A stretch of 47,595 nt of DNA, from contig JAUNIR010000010.1 of NCBI GenBank assembly GCA_030523345.1, positions 1 through 47,595 of the forward strand, read 5' to 3'. The notes below the pieces were generated by a model. That model searched no databases. It was given only the letters and a program-made list of their open reading frames with translations, and was not told where the DNA came from. This document shows, in pieces, positions 47,504-47,595 of this stretch. The stretch comes from Lachnospiraceae bacterium. Its GTDB lineage: Bacteria; Bacillota; Clostridia; Lachnospirales; Lachnospiraceae. Both the position numbers and the translations under genes were made by a program. The first letter of the stretch is position 1, and each line of letters begins with the position of its first letter.

Positions 47504-47595
47504 ATGGCAGAATTAAAGAAGTCAGTTGTAGCTAAAGCTGCAACAGAGGTTAAGAAAGAAGAAGTTAAGGCAGCAGCTCCTGTAGCAGCTCCTGT
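47504..47595 (+). CDS. Ala/Lys-rich protein, N-terminal fragment (cut by window end)
   Basis: Thirty codons are visible after AAAGGAGA and an ATG. They begin MAELKKSVVAKAATEVKKEE and continue with Ala/Pro repeats. The composition resembles the low-complexity basic N-terminus of Lachnospiraceae proteins with a later folded domain, but the rest is outside the window. The function cannot be told. Confidence 0.6.
   Translation, partial: MAELKKSVVAKAATEVKKEEVKAAAPVAAP

Overview
The window is a 47.6 kb, AT-rich stretch of a low-GC, Gram-positive, anaerobic, flagellated bacterium, most likely a rumen or gut Lachnospiraceae of the Butyrivibrio/Pseudobutyrivibrio/Roseburia type. The reasons are the oxygen-sensitive metabolism (pyruvate formate-lyase, reverse rubrerythrin, ferredoxin-type aldo/keto reductase), the CIRCE/HrcA heat-shock operon, the ywlC-rpiB-upp-atp synteny typical of Firmicutes, the flagellin and chemoreceptor genes, and a sodium-type ATP synthase c-subunit. 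Genus and species are inference. No insertion sequence, phage gene, CRISPR array, rRNA or tRNA was seen.

Layout. 1-884: end of a pyruvate formate-lyase (PFL) operon. The PFL chain stops just before its glycyl-radical domain, and that domain is a separate 80-residue gene (598-840). Between them lies a 67-residue paralogue of the domain's N-terminal docking part, ending in a Cys-rich tail instead of the radical loop. The PFL activase follows on its own promoter (1000-1752). 1825-2794: DUF1858 and MecA genes on the minus strand. 2795-3600: a promoter, a candidate structured RNA of about 240 nt, an unrecognised small protein and a large hairpin. 3683-9414: a GH18 wall enzyme, Sua5/TsaC, RpiB, Upp, dCMP deaminase and a SleB-type wall hydrolase, then a convergent DUF402 gene. 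10004-17355: complete F-type ATP synthase operon (atpZ-like, atpI-like, B, E, F, H, A, G, D, C) with sodium-ligand residues in subunit c. 17434-21891: chemoreceptor, unknown membrane protein, histidine phosphatase, dTDP-4-dehydrorhamnose reductase. 22102-25618: a sugar ABC importer (lipoprotein and two permeases, no ATPase) with a long operator-like inverted repeat. 25651-30664: hrcA-grpE-dnaK-dnaJ under a sigma-A promoter with a CIRCE operator. 30707-31732: iron-sulfur aldo/keto reductase. 31809-34210 (minus): a flagellin carrying an HExxH metalloprotease in its variable region (flagellinolysin) behind a zinc-ribbon gene, with a sigma-28-like promoter. 34422-40823: a sulfur/methionine group (cysE, mnmA, metG, metNI), a small unknown protein and a reverse rubrerythrin. 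40908-43684: a nitrate/sulfonate/taurine-class ABC importer. 43722-45344: cyclophilin and DAHP synthase. 45390-46267 (minus): riboflavin ECF S-component controlled by an FMN riboswitch. 46375-47274: membrane protein with a degenerate GGDEF domain. 47504 to the end: start of an Ala/Lys-rich protein.

The strongest candidates for something new are the split PFL with its Cys-rich companion, the structured RNA at 2931-3169, and the pairing of a zinc-ribbon protein with a proteolytic flagellin. Functions come from reading the sequence and from family knowledge; no search or folding program was run.
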